The notes beneath the pieces were generated by a model that worked only from the letters and a program-made list of their open reading frames with translations, was not told the DNA's origin and did not search any database. A stretch of DNA of 8,719 bases from JADHLK01 sp038131695 (lineage in GTDB: Bacteria; Pseudomonadota; Alphaproteobacteria; Puniceispirillales; Puniceispirillaceae). The position numbers were made by a program, and so were the translations under genes. Where the stretch lies: NCBI GenBank assembly GCA_038131695.1, contig JAYPQA010000084.1, forward strand, positions 1 through 8,719, given 5' to 3'. Below, piece after piece: positions 7,769 through 8,719 of this stretch; the stretch's first letter is position 1, and every line of letters starts with the position of its first letter.

Positions 7769-8665
7769 ATGCGCCTTGGCATTGATATGGGCGGGACGAA
7801 GATAGAAGCCTCTGTTTTGGACGAAACAGGGGCTTTTGTTACGCGCAACCGGATCGCAACCCCAAAAAATTATGACAGCCTGATCACTGCGCTGGCCGAT
7901 TTGGTTGCCAAATGCCGTTCTGAGACAGGCTTTGACGGGAATGTCGGGGTCTGTATGCCGGGCAGCCTTTCTGCCAAAACCGGGGCGATAAAAGGGGCCA
8001 ATACCACCTGGCTGAACGGGCGGCATCTGGACCGGGATATGCAGGCGGCGCTTGGCTGCGGGGTGCGCCTTGCCAATGATGCAAATTGTTTTGCCCTGTC
8101 CGAGGCGATTGACGGGGCTGGCAAGGGGGCAGACACCGTCTTTGGCGTGATTGCCGGCACAGGCTGCGGCGGCGGTCTGGTGGTCAGGGGCCAGCTGCTG
8201 GAAGGGCGCAACCATATTGCCGGGGAATGGGGCCACAACCCCCTGCCCTGGCCAGTGGATGGCGAATATGACGGGTATCAATGCTGGTGCGGGCGCACCG
8301 GCTGTCTTGAAACCTTTATTTCCGGCACCGCCTTTGAAAAGGAATATGAAAAACTCTCTGGCCAGAAAAAAAGCGGCAAGGATATTGTCGCAGGCGCAAC
8401 CAGTGGCGATATTCTGGCAGAAGCAGCCCTTGATGTTCTGGAAGACCGGATGGGGCGCGGGCTGGCCGCTGTCATCAACCTCTTTGACCCGGAGGTGATT
8501 GTGCTGGGAGGCGGGCTGTCCAACATAGACCGGCTCTATACCAATGTGCCGCGCAAATGGCCGGGCTATGTGTTTTCCGATGCCATCCATACAAGGCTGG
8601 TGGCCCCGCAATTCGGTGATTCAAGCGGCGTGCGCGGGGCAGCTTGGCTCTGGGGCACCAGCTGA
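7769..8665 (+). CDS. mak: ROK-family fructokinase, Mak type
   Basis: This is a cytoplasmic sugar kinase of the ROK family that phosphorylates a hexose with ATP, most likely fructose to fructose-6-phosphate. In its 298 residues are the phosphate-binding DMGGTK (6-11), TWLNGRHLDRD (80-90), RLANDANCFALSEA (100-113) with the presumed catalytic base Asp104, GTGCGGG (130-136), GEWGHNPLPWP (152-162), the zinc motif CWCGRTGC (172-179: Cys172, 174, 179, with His156 as the likely fourth ligand), VIVLGGGLSN (243-252) and GDSSGVRGAAWLW (283-295). TWLNG, GEWGHNPLPW and GDSSGVRGAAWLW match E. coli Mak (YajF) as I recall it more closely than NagK, which favours fructokinase; substrate specificity remains inference. 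The frame is intact. ATG 7769 lies 20 bases after rpmG without a strong Shine-Dalgarno sequence; a 10-bp palindrome (CGGGATCCCG, 7755-7764) fills most of the gap. It is probably transcribed with rpmG. Confidence 0.92.
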   Translation: MRLGIDMGGTKIEASVLDETGAFVTRNRIATPKNYDSLITALADLVAKCRSETGFDGNVGVCMPGSLSAKTGAIKGANTTWLNGRHLDRDMQAALGCGVRLANDANCFALSEAIDGAGKGADTVFGVIAGTGCGGGLVVRGQLLEGRNHIAGEWGHNPLPWPVDGEYDGYQCWCGRTGCLETFISGTAFEKEYEKLSGQKKSGKDIVAGATSGDILAEAALDVLEDRMGRGLAAVINLFDPEVIVLGGGLSNIDRLYTNVPRKWPGYVFSDAIHTRLVAPQFGDSSGVRGAAWLWGTS

Positions 8666-8673
8666 AAACCTGA

Positions 8674-8707
8674 CAATCCGGCCCGTTCCTAGCAATCCGG
8701 CCCGTTC
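8674..8707. repeat. 15-bp direct repeat, two copies with 19-base period
   Basis: CAATCCGGCCCGTTC occurs at 8674-8688 and again at 8693-8707, separated by CTAG. It begins nine bases after the fructokinase stop. Further copies could lie beyond the window. On the - strand the copy nearer the edge reads LNGPDC followed by TAG (8689-8691), so a convergent gene might end here, but this cannot be judged from 54 bases. Confidence 0.7.
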
Positions 8708-8719
8708 AGGGCAGAGGCG

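Noticed and set aside
7640..8611. Long - strand open frame opposite the fructokinase
   Set aside because: It lies antisense to a clear ROK kinase and its translation shows no recognisable motif; long antisense frames are common in GC-rich genes.

Overview
The window reads as ordinary chromosomal core DNA of a GC-rich alphaproteobacterium. All recognisable genes lie on the + strand in the order pyrC-type dihydroorotase, plsY, dprA, topA, rnr, rpmG, and then a Mak-type fructokinase. The run pyrC-plsY-dprA-topA-rnr-rpmG is a familiar alphaproteobacterial arrangement (known synteny, recalled rather than searched). I cannot place it at genus level from the sequence alone.

Layout: pyrC (11-1303) overlaps plsY by ATGA. 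plsY (1300-1904) is followed 43 bases later by dprA (1948-3069), and topA (3104-5666) starts 34 bases after that. topA overlaps rnr (5663-7504) by GTGA. A 76-base gap carrying a perfect 7-bp hairpin, with a possible promoter at its upstream edge, leads to rpmG (7581-7748). The fructokinase (7769-8665) starts 20 bases later. The last 54 bases hold a 15-bp direct repeat cut close to the window edge. No stretch over 300 bases lacks a gene. The genes serve pyrimidine synthesis, phospholipid synthesis, DNA uptake, DNA topology, RNA turnover, the ribosome and sugar entry. They are linked by position rather than by one pathway.

The most striking anomaly is in coding integrity. topA carries about 22 single-base frameshifts between about 3554 and 5210, mostly apparent deletions, while the frame-corrected protein keeps its catalytic motifs and full length. 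plsY carries three more within about 55 bases. The neighbouring pyrC, dprA, rnr, rpmG and fructokinase frames are intact. Locally poor sequence is the most likely cause; real decay is the alternative. Other points are a pyrC product without the metal-binding HxH motif, an RNase R without its usual N-terminal region, a Cys-to-Tyr change in the TopA zinc finger, and the rpmG leader hairpin. I found no mobile element, CRISPR array, tRNA, rRNA or novel defence-like system.
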